Assembly: GCF_900112615.1 (NCBI RefSeq)
Contig: NZ_FOMK01000006.1
Location: 186,001 to 250,000, forward strand
Length of the DNA stretch: 64,000 nt
Reading direction: 5' to 3'
DNA from: Chitinophaga sp. CF118
GTDB lineage: Bacteria > Bacteroidota > Bacteroidia > Chitinophagales > Chitinophagaceae
Made by a program: the position numbers and the translations under genes. Below the pieces are notes generated by a model that was given only the letters and a program-made list of their open reading frames with translations, was not told the origin of the DNA and did no database searches. Shown piece after piece: positions 27,180 through 36,942 of this stretch. Each line of letters starts with the position of its first letter. Position 1 is the first letter of the stretch.

Positions 27180-30100
27180 TTATAAGCTAACATGCAGGCC
27201 AAGCGTCCATATTTTAAGTGGAGGCAAACCGAGTCCTTGGCTTTCAGGATCTAACCCAATATATTTTGTAAAGGTCAATAGGTTTTGTCCTTGTATGAAT
27301 AAGCGACAGCTTTGTAGATGTATAGTATGATTCCAGTTTTGTGGCAATTGCCATGAAAAAGATAAGTTTTTCAACCGGATATATGAAGCGTCTCCATATG
27401 ATGCATTACTTCCTTGTGCAACACTGATATTTTTAGTAGTACTGAACTTCGCAATATTGGAGTTATCGCCAGGTTCTTGCCAACGATTAAGAACTGAGGT
27501 AGGTTGATTGGATGTTCCTCGTCCAACCCGATTAATCAGCCCTAAAGAATAATTTCTTGCATTTTGTTTGACAAATTGGAAAACGAATCCAAGTTGAAAT
27601 CCTTTATAGTTAAACGTGTTTTGAATTCCTCCATATAACTTAGGAGCACTTTTAAATAAATCAATTCTATCCTTAACGTCATCCGGAGAAGACACAAGAG
27701 TTCCGTCTGCGGCATGAAACTGATACAGGCCAGTTTGAGAATTAACGCCTGCAAGACTAAATATTTTTTCAATTCCTAAAGGTTGGCCAATAATTAAAAA
27801 GTTGGCAGATGAAGAGGTGCTAAGATTAGGAAAAGAAATTAGTTTGTTTTTAGATATCGTGATATTAAGATTAGTGGACCAAGAAAAAGCTACGCCTTTG
27901 ATGTTTATGGTACTAAGAGACACTTCCAATCCTGAATTTTGAATGGTTGCGGGAAGATTGGTTACCAAATCGCCAAAACCACTGGTGTATGGTAATGCAT
28001 TACTGAGAAGTTGATTGGACGATCGATTGCGGTAAAAATTTGCCTGGAGTAATATTCTTTGTTGTAAAAACCCTAAGTCAAGACCTGCCTGTATTTTCCT
28101 AGTGAGCTCCCACTGTAAATAAGGATTAGGTAGTCCATTTGGTTTTAACCCGGTAAATCCTTGGTATGGATTACCTCTGGATACCAATTCGTACAAGTTT
28201 AAAAATTGATAATCCCCTATTTGGTCATTGCCTGTTGTCCCATAACTTCCTCTAAGCTTACCAAAACTCAGAAAATTAATATTGTTTTTAATAAAAGGTT
28301 CATTGCTAAATATCCATGCGACTCCGACTGCACCGAAGTCATGAAATTGATTTTCTATTCCAAAGCGACTACTGCCATCTCTGCGTGCTGTCAGGTTTAA
28401 TATATATTTATCCTGGTAATTGTAATTAATCCTTGTAAATAAAGCTGCGTACTTATATGTATTTTGCACGCTTGTACCAGATGTTAGCGTGGATGCGGCT
28501 CTGAAATCCTCTAATACTTCATCGCTTGCGTACCCTAGTCCATCAATTCTCTTAAGATATGATTTGTTTTCTTGGAAAGTGGTTCCCAATAATATATTAA
28601 AGGAACCATTTCCTAGTTTAAAATTATAGGTTATTTGAGGTTCAACAATCCATGACCGAGATTTTCCATCGCCATAGCTTGCACTACGGCTATTATATTG
28701 TCTGTTTTCAGGTGAAAATAAGGTTAGTGGAAAAGTCGATATTTCACTTGTTACAATGTTAGTATAACCCAAGCTCGTTTTAATATCCAAACCTGGCAGG
28801 ATTGAGTATGAAAGCAGGGCATTACCTAAGAGATTATCTGTTCTGATTTGGTACTTTGAAGATAAATAGGCTAATGGATTTACATCCAACCATGTAGAGA
28901 TACTGTCAGTCCCAGATGATATACGGGCCCAATTTAATGTTCCATCAGCATTATATAATGCTGGTGCATCTGGTACTAATTGTAATGCAGTTGTAGTAAT
29001 ATCAGAAGTAGGTAAGTGATTATCATCTGTTAAATAATTTCCGGAAAATTGCATCCGAAATTTATTGTTTTCTGAACTATGATTAATACTAATTCCTAAT
29101 GAACCTTTCGTGTCAGAGAACTTGCCGGGAAAAACAGTAGTTTCAGAATGATAACCTCCATTTAAACGAAAAGTTGTTAGAGCATTCCCTCCTGAAACAG
29201 ATGCTTGTACATCTGAATAATGCGACTTTCTACCGAATAACTCTTTTTGCCAATTGGTGTTTCTTGTTGTATCATATACCGTAAGATCATAGTTGAGAAC
29301 ATTTTTCTCGTCTACTGGTGTAGAATAGTTTGGTATATCTAAACCATCGTTTCTATATGCTTCTTTTCGCATTTCAAGATATTCTTTTGTATTCAATAGA
29401 TTCATTCTCCGGGTTACCTGCCCAACTCCCCTTTGCATAATTACATCTACTCTAGTTTGACCTGATTTACCCTTTTTGGTTGTAATTAAAATTGCACCAT
29501 TAGCTGCTCTTGAACCATAAATTGCGGTGGCATCTGCATCCTTCAACACGTCAATACTTTCGATATCAGATGGATTAATGAAACTGAGAGGATTCCCATT
29601 CCCATTAGATGCACCTCCTCCTGCATAATTACCGCCAGAAGTTCCGAGTATATCAATAAGAGAAGGTAACATTTGTGCATTATATGGCACACCATCTATA
29701 ACATAGAATGGGTCATTCCCGCGACTTATGGAATTCTGCCCTTGTATTCTTACTATTACCCCACTTCCTGGCATTCCATTACTTTGAGTAACAAACAATC
29801 CTGGAACACGTCCGCTTAAAGCTAGAAGTGGATTATTAACAGGTTGTGTTTCTATATCCTTTGCTTTCACTGAACTAACATCTCCAGTACTTAATCTTTT
29901 ACTCGTCGTCCCATACGCTATCACCACTGTCTCATCCAAATTCCCCACATACTCCTCCAACTGCACACTCCCAATCACAGTTTTCCCTTTAACAGCAACT
30001 TCCTTTGTGAGATACTGAACGCTGCTTATTGATAAGTAAGAATTCGGCCTAACATCCCGCACTATAAATTCCCCCTCCGCATTCGTAGTCGCTCCGGTCC

Positions 30101-30530
30101 TTGTTCCTTTCACAAGTACTGTTGCTCCTACAATCGGCTCCCCCTTTTCATTAGTTACCCTCCCGGTAACTGAAATGGTTGTATCTGTTCCTGTCATCGC
30201 AGATTTAGGACTTGGTTGGTTTCTGATTTCTACGATGGTGATGAATTTAGGTTCGATAGACCATTCCAGTTTTTTACCGGTGAGGATTTGTGTCAGAACT
30301 TCGTTGATGGTATGATTAGTTACTTTTAGATTTATCTTCTCTTGATCATTTAATATACTGTTCGCATAAAAAATTCTTTTCCCTGTTTGTTGTTCTATTT
30401 TTTGAAAAATCTTTTGTAGAGTATAGGTGCCGGAAATAGAAACTTTTGGTTCAATTTGTCTGAATGTTATGCTGTAGACAGGCAGTTGTAGGTAGAGGAG
30501 GCTAATAAATAACCATATTGACAATCTCAT
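27180..30530 (-). CDS. SusC/RagA TonB-dependent receptor with STN domain (locus 1)
   Basis: About 1116 aa from the Met of MRLSIW; the longer frame to 30629 lacks a signal peptide at its start. Domains: signal peptide (1-20), secretin/TonB short N-terminal (STN) domain (about 31-100), a carboxypeptidase-like domain (about 119-193), the plug (about 205-320, with DVLKDADATAIYGSRAANGAI) and a barrel to the end. STN domains couple TonB-receptor occupancy to a FecR anti-sigma. It pairs with the SusD gene just downstream. The ending LDPESQ ... LPPLKI is like that of SusC2 rather than of classical polysaccharide SusCs. Confidence 0.9.
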   Translation of the reverse strand: MRLSIWLFISLLYLQLPVYSITFRQIEPKVSISGTYTLQKIFQKIEQQTGKRIFYANSILNDQEKINLKVTNHTINEVLTQILTGKKLEWSIEPKFITIVEIRNQPSPKSAMTGTDTTISVTGRVTNEKGEPIVGATVLVKGTRTGATTNAEGEFIVRDVRPNSYLSISSVQYLTKEVAVKGKTVIGSVQLEEYVGNLDETVVIAYGTTSKRLSTGDVSSVKAKDIETQPVNNPLLALSGRVPGLFVTQSNGMPGSGVIVRIQGQNSISRGNDPFYVIDGVPYNAQMLPSLIDILGTSGGNYAGGGASNGNGNPLSFINPSDIESIDVLKDADATAIYGSRAANGAILITTKKGKSGQTRVDVIMQRGVGQVTRRMNLLNTKEYLEMRKEAYRNDGLDIPNYSTPVDEKNVLNYDLTVYDTTRNTNWQKELFGRKSHYSDVQASVSGGNALTTFRLNGGYHSETTVFPGKFSDTKGSLGISINHSSENNKFRMQFSGNYLTDDNHLPTSDITTTALQLVPDAPALYNADGTLNWARISSGTDSISTWLDVNPLAYLSSKYQIRTDNLLGNALLSYSILPGLDIKTSLGYTNIVTSEISTFPLTLFSPENRQYNSRSASYGDGKSRSWIVEPQITYNFKLGNGSFNILLGTTFQENKSYLKRIDGLGYASDEVLEDFRAASTLTSGTSVQNTYKYAALFTRINYNYQDKYILNLTARRDGSSRFGIENQFHDFGAVGVAWIFSNEPFIKNNINFLSFGKLRGSYGTTGNDQIGDYQFLNLYELVSRGNPYQGFTGLKPNGLPNPYLQWELTRKIQAGLDLGFLQQRILLQANFYRNRSSNQLLSNALPYTSGFGDLVTNLPATIQNSGLEVSLSTINIKGVAFSWSTNLNITISKNKLISFPNLSTSSSANFLIIGQPLGIEKIFSLAGVNSQTGLYQFHAADGTLVSSPDDVKDRIDLFKSAPKLYGGIQNTFNYKGFQLGFVFQFVKQNARNYSLGLINRVGRGTSNQPTSVLNRWQEPGDNSNIAKFSTTKNISVAQGSNASYGDASYIRLKNLSFSWQLPQNWNHTIHLQSCRLFIQGQNLLTFTKYIGLDPESQGLGLPPLKIWTLGLHVSL

Positions 30531-30731
30531 AGTTTGCAATTGATTCGGATGGAGAATTTTGTTTGGCTGAATATTTATACTTGTCCCGTAACATGAGGAG
30601 AAAGTAAAATCAATAGGTGACAATTTCAACAGAAGATCTTTGTTAATAATTGGTTAATGAGAAATTTGTAATGCTGTTTTACGGATATTTGTTTTGCTTA
30701 AATAAGAACGTTGTTAAATTAACCCATTGTC

Positions 30732-31691
30732 ATGCATCGTTTACCCATAGAATCAGACTCATATTTTAATTCATATGGCCACGTGCCCGAACGGTTCCGG
30801 AGGTTCCTCATTCCTTCTGCCCGTTATCACTTTTCGTCGGACGGTGCGAATGATATGCTGGATATGAATATCAGTTTAGATGGTTTTTCTATCTGGATCC
30901 ATTACCTGTGGCTTAAAGGTGATATATTGCTGCAACCTTTTAATACTAAAGATACTTTTGCGCTTCATTTCTGGCTGGCCCGCAGTATCCCTGCTAAACT
31001 CAGAGATCTGGGATTAGTGGATGTTGCTGATTGTATCCTCTTCTTTCTGAAAGCAATGGAACACGCTGCCTGGGCGGCTTCGGGGATTTCCCTCAGTATG
31101 CATATCAATGTAGATCCGTATAATCTGGTTCCACTTTCTACTGAATTTCCGCAACTGGCTTTTCTGAAGAACTTGCCTGCATATACTAACAGCACGCCGA
31201 TTAATCCTATGCCTTTTTCAATCAGTGCCGTGAATTTCCGGATACTGAAACGGATTCTTCATTGCAGGTATATAGGCATTTTTAGTGAGTGTTATCTCCG
31301 GAGAAACTGCGTGAGCCTGTATACAAATTATCTGAAAGAATTGAGTACTGAGGTTGCTCAGATCGTAATGCTTGAGGAGGACCGGCGGAAGTTATATCGC
31401 ATCCTGCAATTTGTGGGCAGTCATCCTGAAATGGTTGTTTCTCATGAATATCTTGCTGAACGCTTTCATATAAACATTATAACAATGAGGGTAGGGTTTG
31501 AACAGGAATTCCACGTGAGCCTGTTTGATTTTGTACAGCAGGAACGTATGAACAAGGCTTTCAGTTTGTTAATGAATTATAGCATCGATGATATTGCCCG
31601 TAAACTGGGTTACCCAGCCACATTCCTCTTTAGTGCGGATTTTGAAATGTTCTATGGACGCGATCCTCGTCAACTGCAAATGGCTCAATAA
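30732..31691 (+). CDS. AraC-family-like transcriptional regulator
   Basis: 319 aa. The C-terminal 100 residues form an AraC-type double helix-turn-helix (AERFHINIITMRVGFEQEFHVSLFDFVQQERMNKA, then IDDIARKLGYPATFLFSADFEMFYG), with the usual second-helix pattern. The N-terminal 200 residues are not a recognisable cupin or CheY domain and look like a unique effector part. It is divergent from the SusC gene by about 200 bp, so it probably regulates that locus (inference). Confidence 0.72.
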   Translation: MHRLPIESDSYFNSYGHVPERFRRFLIPSARYHFSSDGANDMLDMNISLDGFSIWIHYLWLKGDILLQPFNTKDTFALHFWLARSIPAKLRDLGLVDVADCILFFLKAMEHAAWAASGISLSMHINVDPYNLVPLSTEFPQLAFLKNLPAYTNSTPINPMPFSISAVNFRILKRILHCRYIGIFSECYLRRNCVSLYTNYLKELSTEVAQIVMLEEDRRKLYRILQFVGSHPEMVVSHEYLAERFHINIITMRVGFEQEFHVSLFDFVQQERMNKAFSLLMNYSIDDIARKLGYPATFLFSADFEMFYGRDPRQLQMAQ

Positions 31692-31895
31692 AGAAAAGAT
31701 GTTACTACATATATAGAAACGCAACAGTTATAGTAGAGTAAATGGAACCTACAATATTGTCACTTATTAAAATAATAGTACAGGTGAAAAGGTATTTTGA
31801 TATTATTAAAACCAACCATGGTACTATTTACGTACATAAGCTATTACGTTGACCGTGGTAGTTTATGATAATTTTATTATAATTGATGCCAATAT

Positions 31896-32459
31896 ATGTC
31901 ATGCGTGTCAGAAAATATCTTATTACAGGGGTTAATAAAAGGAGATGCAAAAGCCTTTGAGAAGTTATATAAAAAAGAGTATAACACCCTGTTTTCCAAA
32001 GCAATGAAAGTACTTGGTGATGAATTTAAGGCAAAAGATGCCATCAACGAGGTGTTTTTACAGCTATGGGAACGCAATACTTTTAAAAATGTAACAGTAT
32101 CTCCCGAAGCATATGTCATGGTGATATTACATCATAAATGTATTCACATGGCAACTACAGATACCAAAACCAGAACTAAGCTCAAAAACTTAGAAATCAG
32201 TCTTTCCAACCAGCAGGAAAACCAACCCATCGAAGAACAACAGGAACAACTAACCAAACTCAAACTCGCTACAGAAGAATTATCCGAAAAACAAAAGGTT
32301 GCCATAGAGAAAATATACTGGCAAAAACTCTCCTACAAAGAGGCCTCCGAACAGATGGGGGTGTCCATCAATAGCTTCAATGAGCACATGAAAAGAGCAA
32401 TGCAGAAATACAGAAGAATTTTCACACTTGAATCTGTCACCAAAAACCATCACATATAA
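31896..32459 (+). CDS. ECF RNA polymerase sigma factor (FecI-like, locus 1)
   Basis: 187 aa with region 2 (FEKLYKKEYNTLFSKAMKVL near residue 21, then AKDAINEVFLQLWER) and region 4 (LATEELSEKQKVAIEKIYWQKLSYKEASEQMGVS) of the sigma-70 ECF type. The gene is 28 bp upstream of an anti-sigma FecR gene in the usual FecI/FecR order. With the nearby STN-containing SusC and SusD it forms a trans-envelope signalling set. Confidence 0.85.
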   Translation: MSCVSENILLQGLIKGDAKAFEKLYKKEYNTLFSKAMKVLGDEFKAKDAINEVFLQLWERNTFKNVTVSPEAYVMVILHHKCIHMATTDTKTRTKLKNLEISLSNQQENQPIEEQQEQLTKLKLATEELSEKQKVAIEKIYWQKLSYKEASEQMGVSINSFNEHMKRAMQKYRRIFTLESVTKNHHI

Positions 32460-32487
32460 CTCTTTATAGAGTAATAATAATCGAAGT

Positions 32488-33639
32488 ATGTTATATAATG
32501 AGGATAGTTCGAGTGTTGAACGATTGTTAATTAAAAAGCAACAGAACAGGATCACTCCTGAAGAACAGGCTCGTTTGGAACAACTATTGAAAGAAAATCC
32601 TGAGGCAAAAGCTTTTGCAGAATTTTATCAGGATGAGCCCTCTCAGGAATCAGAATTGCAAAGTGATGATGATGTTCATGCTATCTGGCAAACACTCGAA
32701 GAAAAAATGCTGCACTCCAAAACTAAATCAAAGACCATATTTCCCCGCAAATTATGGTTGGCAGCTGCGTCTATAGTCATCATCATATCTGCAACTGCTT
32801 ACTTTACATTAAAACCAAACACAGATCTGATCAGTAAAGCTGAAGCTGGAACTGAAACTGAAGCAACAAAAAATATCGTTCTTCATGTTACAGGAGGAAA
32901 AGAAGTCAATCTTACAGGTAATAATAGTGAGACAATAATAACAGGAACTACCAGCGTGCTTGCAGGTAAACAGTCAATGGATCTGAAAGGTGTGAGCGGT
33001 GCTGCACATGGCTGGAATACTATCGATATACCTAAGCGACTGGATTATAAACTCCGGCTGTCCGACGGTACAGAAGTAACTCTCAATTCAGCTACTAAAC
33101 TGAAATTCCCTTTCACCTTCGAGGGCGACAAAAGAGAAGTATATTTAGAGGGCGAAGCATATTTCAATATTGCAAAAAGCGTGAACCCCTTTATTGTTCA
33201 TACCTCTAAAGGTGATATTACAGTACTTGGTACAGAATTTAATGTAAACACCTATACAAAAGACGTGTTGAAAACAGCATTGGTGAAAGGTGCTGTTAAT
33301 GTAAGTTTTAATAACAAGGTTGTTCGTCTTAAACCAGGAGAAGAACTGACCTGGAATAAAGATGAACATACCATCACTGAACTCGATGAAAGAATTACAC
33401 TTTCCTGGATTCAGGGCGTTCTGTATTTCCACAATACCCCATTGTCAGAAATCGCCCTGATGATTGAAAGATGGTACGCTGTTCCTGTACAAATCGATGA
33501 TAATACACTGGCTGCTGAACCCTTTACCGGTAACCTGGAAAAGACTCAACCGCTGGATGATTTCCTTAAACCTATGAAAGGTATTGTAAAAATGCGCTGT
33601 TATTATGAAGGGAAGGTCCTCCATATGACCCGCTTATAG
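32488..33639 (+). CDS. FecR-family anti-sigma factor (locus 1)
   Basis: 383 aa: cytoplasmic N-terminal sigma-binding portion (1-87), one transmembrane helix (about 88-107), and a periplasmic FecR domain (about 185-290) with LSDGTEVTLNSATKLKFP and ITVLGTEFNVNTY, then a DUF4974-like C-terminal repeat. In this family the periplasmic part contacts the STN domain of a TonB receptor and the N-terminal part controls the sigma factor. It is immediately followed by an orphan STN lipoprotein gene (33688). Confidence 0.88.
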   Translation: MLYNEDSSSVERLLIKKQQNRITPEEQARLEQLLKENPEAKAFAEFYQDEPSQESELQSDDDVHAIWQTLEEKMLHSKTKSKTIFPRKLWLAAASIVIIISATAYFTLKPNTDLISKAEAGTETEATKNIVLHVTGGKEVNLTGNNSETIITGTTSVLAGKQSMDLKGVSGAAHGWNTIDIPKRLDYKLRLSDGTEVTLNSATKLKFPFTFEGDKREVYLEGEAYFNIAKSVNPFIVHTSKGDITVLGTEFNVNTYTKDVLKTALVKGAVNVSFNNKVVRLKPGEELTWNKDEHTITELDERITLSWIQGVLYFHNTPLSEIALMIERWYAVPVQIDDNTLAAEPFTGNLEKTQPLDDFLKPMKGIVKMRCYYEGKVLHMTRL

Positions 33640-33687
33640 ATCAACTGCTTTTGCTTTAAGCATACACAAACCACCATCGCAATATTA

Positions 33688-34020
33688 ATGACCACTAGAC
33701 CCTATCTGCTGGCAGGAATCTTATTATTACTTGCATGCTCCTGTCTTAGACAGCAACACCCCGACAAAAAAGATCAACTGGTTCGCATTAAAGGCACTTA
33801 TAGCGTTCAAACCATCCTCAGAAAAATAGAAGAACAAACCGGTAAACGGTTTTTCTATTCTAACAGCGCATTGGACGATCAGCAAAAAATGACCGTGAAC
33901 TGGGACAACCTGCCGCTTTCCGATGTCTTACCCGGCTTACTTAAAAATAAAAGACTGCACTGGAACGAAAAGGAAAAGATCGTAGTACTCTGTCCGGACT
34001 CCATCCATTTTGGGGAATAA
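33688..34020 (+). CDS. Stand-alone STN domain lipoprotein
   Basis: 110 aa. The N-terminus is a lipoprotein signal (LLLLACSC; lipidation at Cys17 or Cys19). The rest is a single STN domain: IKGTYSVQTILRKIEEQTGKRFFYS, the same pattern as residues 34-56 of the neighbouring SusC, followed by the second strand-helix unit. STN domains normally sit at the N-terminus of TonB receptors and signal to FecR. Here it is separate, adjacent to FecR and with no barrel, which is unusual. It could be a competing or soluble signalling partner, or a fragment left from a lost receptor. Confidence 0.72.
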   Translation: MTTRPYLLAGILLLLACSCLRQQHPDKKDQLVRIKGTYSVQTILRKIEEQTGKRFFYSNSALDDQQKMTVNWDNLPLSDVLPGLLKNKRLHWNEKEKIVVLCPDSIHFGE

Positions 34021-34116
34021 TGGAACAAGAAAGGATTATAGTGGAGAATATGCAATTTTTCAGTAAATTAAAGGTATAGTATAGAAAACCTCATTACTCT
34101 CCAAACCCTCCGGAAT

Positions 34117-35574
34117 ATGAAATATGAACGGATTAGAAATTTTGTTAATGGCAGCTTTGTAAACGTTTCATCCCCAAGAACATTGATAATCACCTCTCCA
34201 ACAGATGGAACGCTATTGGCTGAAATGCCCTGCTCATCGGCGACTGATCTTGATGAGGCGGTAAAAGCTGCAAAGGCTGCTTTTCCTGCCTGGAGTAAAA
34301 CGCCTATTAAAGAAAGGGTACAGGTCTTTTTCCGCTATAAATATCTGCTGGAGAAAAATCTACAGGAACTGGCCGCACTGGTTAGTGAGGAAAACGGCAA
34401 AACACTGGGGGAAGCAATAGCTGAAGTAGAGAAATGTATTGAACTGACTGAGTTCGCTACTTCCTTGCCACAATTGATTACTGGCGAAGTGCTGGAAGTA
34501 AGCAAAGGGGTGGAATGCAGAACCTCGCATGTGCCTTTGGGAATTGTTGCATCTATCGTTCCCTTTAACTTCCCGGCAATGGTACCTAACTGGACCATTC
34601 CCAACGCTATTGCTCTGGGTAATTGTATGATCATCAAACCATCAGAAAAAGTACCCCTCAGCCTGAACGTCATAGCCATGTTATTGAAAGAAGCCGGACT
34701 GCCAGACGGTGTCTTTAATATTGTTAATGGAGATAGCGAAATCGTAAATGCCATTTGTGATCATCCGGATATTGAAGCGGTCTCTTTTGTAGGCTCTACA
34801 AAAGTGGCTAAAATCGTTTACCAGCGGGCTACACAAAATTTAAAACGTTGTCTTGCGCTGGGTGGCGCCAAGAACCACCTGCTGGTACTTCCGGATGCAA
34901 AGCCGGGTATGACGGCACAGAATGTGGCCGCTTCCATGAGTGGCTGCGCTGGTCAGCGTTGTATGGCGGCATCGGCTATGATAGGGGTAGGGGCCGTTGA
35001 TCACATCGTGCAAAAGATCTGCGATGAAGTGAAGAAAATAATACCGGGTCAGAACCTGGGTGCAGTTATTAATAAGGAGTCGAAAGAAAGAATTGAAAGA
35101 TATATTACAGATGCAGAAAAACAAGGCGCCAAAATCTTAGTTGACGGTCGCGGGGTTATAGTTGCGGGAAAAGAGAATGGTACCTATGTAGGGCCAACGG
35201 TTATTGATTATGTTACGCCAGACATGGCTATTGCTAAAGAAGAGATTTTTGGTCCTGTTATCAGCATTCTCCGCACAAACACTATCGATGAGGCCTTAGT
35301 TATTGAAAATGCCAACCCATACGGAAATGCTGCTTCTGTGTTTACAGAAAATGGTGGTATGGCCCGTTATGTTGTAGATAATGCCAGTGCGGGGATGATA
35401 GGCGTAAATGTAGGGGTCCCCGTTCCCCGTGAACCCTTTTCTTTTGGTGGCTGGAACGAAAGCAAATTCGGCGTTGGAGATATTACCGGTAAAAGTTCCA
35501 TTGAGTTCTGGACGAAATTGAAGAAAAGTACCACCAAATGGAACCCGGAAGAGGGTGTGAACTGGATGAGTTAA
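34117..35574 (+). CDS. mmsA: Methylmalonate/malonate-semialdehyde dehydrogenase (CoA-acylating)
   Basis: 485-aa aldehyde dehydrogenase of the MmsA/IolA type. The catalytic Cys282 is in GQRCMAAS, the cofactor-site FVGSTKVAK is near 224, and GGAKNH near 249 replaces the usual general-base Glu with Asn, a feature of CoA-acylating enzymes. In this operon it would convert malonate semialdehyde from the beta-alanine transaminase to acetyl-CoA and CO2. First gene of the pyrimidine operon; the spacing to the next gene is 16 bp. Confidence 0.88.
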   Translation: MKYERIRNFVNGSFVNVSSPRTLIITSPTDGTLLAEMPCSSATDLDEAVKAAKAAFPAWSKTPIKERVQVFFRYKYLLEKNLQELAALVSEENGKTLGEAIAEVEKCIELTEFATSLPQLITGEVLEVSKGVECRTSHVPLGIVASIVPFNFPAMVPNWTIPNAIALGNCMIIKPSEKVPLSLNVIAMLLKEAGLPDGVFNIVNGDSEIVNAICDHPDIEAVSFVGSTKVAKIVYQRATQNLKRCLALGGAKNHLLVLPDAKPGMTAQNVAASMSGCAGQRCMAASAMIGVGAVDHIVQKICDEVKKIIPGQNLGAVINKESKERIERYITDAEKQGAKILVDGRGVIVAGKENGTYVGPTVIDYVTPDMAIAKEEIFGPVISILRTNTIDEALVIENANPYGNAASVFTENGGMARYVVDNASAGMIGVNVGVPVPREPFSFGGWNESKFGVGDITGKSSIEFWTKLKKSTTKWNPEEGVNWMS

Positions 35575-35590
35575 TCTAAAAAATCTTAAT

Positions 35591-36931
35591 ATGCCCGAAA
35601 CCACCGCACAGGAGATCATACAGGATAACCTGGATTATACCCTGTTTTCATGGAGTAAACAGAAAGGTATTGCCCCCATTGCCGTAAAACATGCTGCTGG
35701 GGTTTATCTGTATGATTATGATGATAAACGTTATATAGATTTCTCGTCAGGACTGATCAATGTTAATATAGGACATGGTAATCAGCGTGTAACGGAAGCC
35801 GTAATGAAACAAATGCAGGAGGTTAGTTATGTTACCCCCGGATGTGTTACAGAGGCTCGTGGTGCTTTGGGTAAAAAGTTAGCTGAAATTACTCCCGGCA
35901 ATCTGCAGAAAACATTATTCACGGTATGTGGTGCCAGCGCTATTGAAAATGCTATCAAACTGGCCCGCTTATACACCGGCCGGCATAAAATAATTACCCG
36001 TTACCGTGCCTTTCATGGTGCTTCCTATGCTGCTATGACTGCTGGCGGAGATCCCCGCAAACTGGCGCTGGATGCTCAGCAGGTTCCTAACATTGTGCAC
36101 GTGGAAGATCCTTATTGTTACCGCTGCCCCTGGGGGAAAGAAATTACTTCCTGCCAACGGGAATGCGTAAGCCATGTGGAAAGAATCCTTGAATTCGAAG
36201 GACCTGAAAACGTGGCGGCTATTTTGATGGAAGGAGAAAGTGGTACCTCCGGATGTATTAAATATCCTCCGGATTATCTGCAAAAAATCAGAGCACTCTG
36301 CGATAAATATGGTATCCTTTTAATTGCTGATGAGGTAATGAGCGGTTTTGGCCGGACAGGTAAATGGTTTGCCTGTGATGTACATGGGGTAGTGCCTGAT
36401 ATGATTGCAACTGCTAAAGGGATTACTGCTGGTTATCTGCCTCTCGGTGCGCTTATTGTGAGCGATACTATTGCTAAACATTTTGATGATAAGGTATTGT
36501 GGCTGGGATTAACTTATTCTGCTCATCCGGTTGCCTGCGCTGCTGGCGTGGAAGTATTAAAGATTTATGAAGATGAACACCTGATTGAAAATGCGGTTGC
36601 TATGGGAAATTATATAGACCAACGGGTGGAAGAAATGAAACAGCGGCATCCCTCTATCGGCGATTTCAGAAACACCGGTTTGCTGGGATGTATAGAGCTG
36701 GTTAAAAACCGGATCTCCAAAGAGCCTATGGCGCCATTTAATGCGAAACCCGAAGAGATGACGATTATGAACCAGGTGGCAGGTAAACTAAAACAATTGG
36801 GCATGTATGCTTTTGTGCGCTGGAATTATGTTTTTATCGCGCCTCCACTAAGTATTACAAAAGAACAGGTGGATGAAGGGCTGGCGATAATTGATGAGGC
36901 GCTGATGATTGCTGATGAATATGTAATTTAA
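35591..36931 (+). CDS. Class III aminotransferase (beta-alanine / omega-amino acid transaminase)
   Basis: 446-aa PLP-dependent aminotransferase of the class III fold. The internal aldimine Lys276 is in ATAKGITAGYLPLG, preceded by IADEVMSGFGRTGKW, and the substrate/PLP regions ASAIENAIKLAR and RAFHGASYAAM are typical. Class III enzymes act on omega-amino acids; next to beta-ureidopropionase and MmsA it most likely transaminates beta-alanine to malonate semialdehyde. The amino acceptor is not known. Followed by the NCS1 permease after 11 bp. Confidence 0.85.
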   Translation: MPETTAQEIIQDNLDYTLFSWSKQKGIAPIAVKHAAGVYLYDYDDKRYIDFSSGLINVNIGHGNQRVTEAVMKQMQEVSYVTPGCVTEARGALGKKLAEITPGNLQKTLFTVCGASAIENAIKLARLYTGRHKIITRYRAFHGASYAAMTAGGDPRKLALDAQQVPNIVHVEDPYCYRCPWGKEITSCQRECVSHVERILEFEGPENVAAILMEGESGTSGCIKYPPDYLQKIRALCDKYGILLIADEVMSGFGRTGKWFACDVHGVVPDMIATAKGITAGYLPLGALIVSDTIAKHFDDKVLWLGLTYSAHPVACAAGVEVLKIYEDEHLIENAVAMGNYIDQRVEEMKQRHPSIGDFRNTGLLGCIELVKNRISKEPMAPFNAKPEEMTIMNQVAGKLKQLGMYAFVRWNYVFIAPPLSITKEQVDEGLAIIDEALMIADEYVI

Positions 36932-36942
36932 AAACTTCCAAT

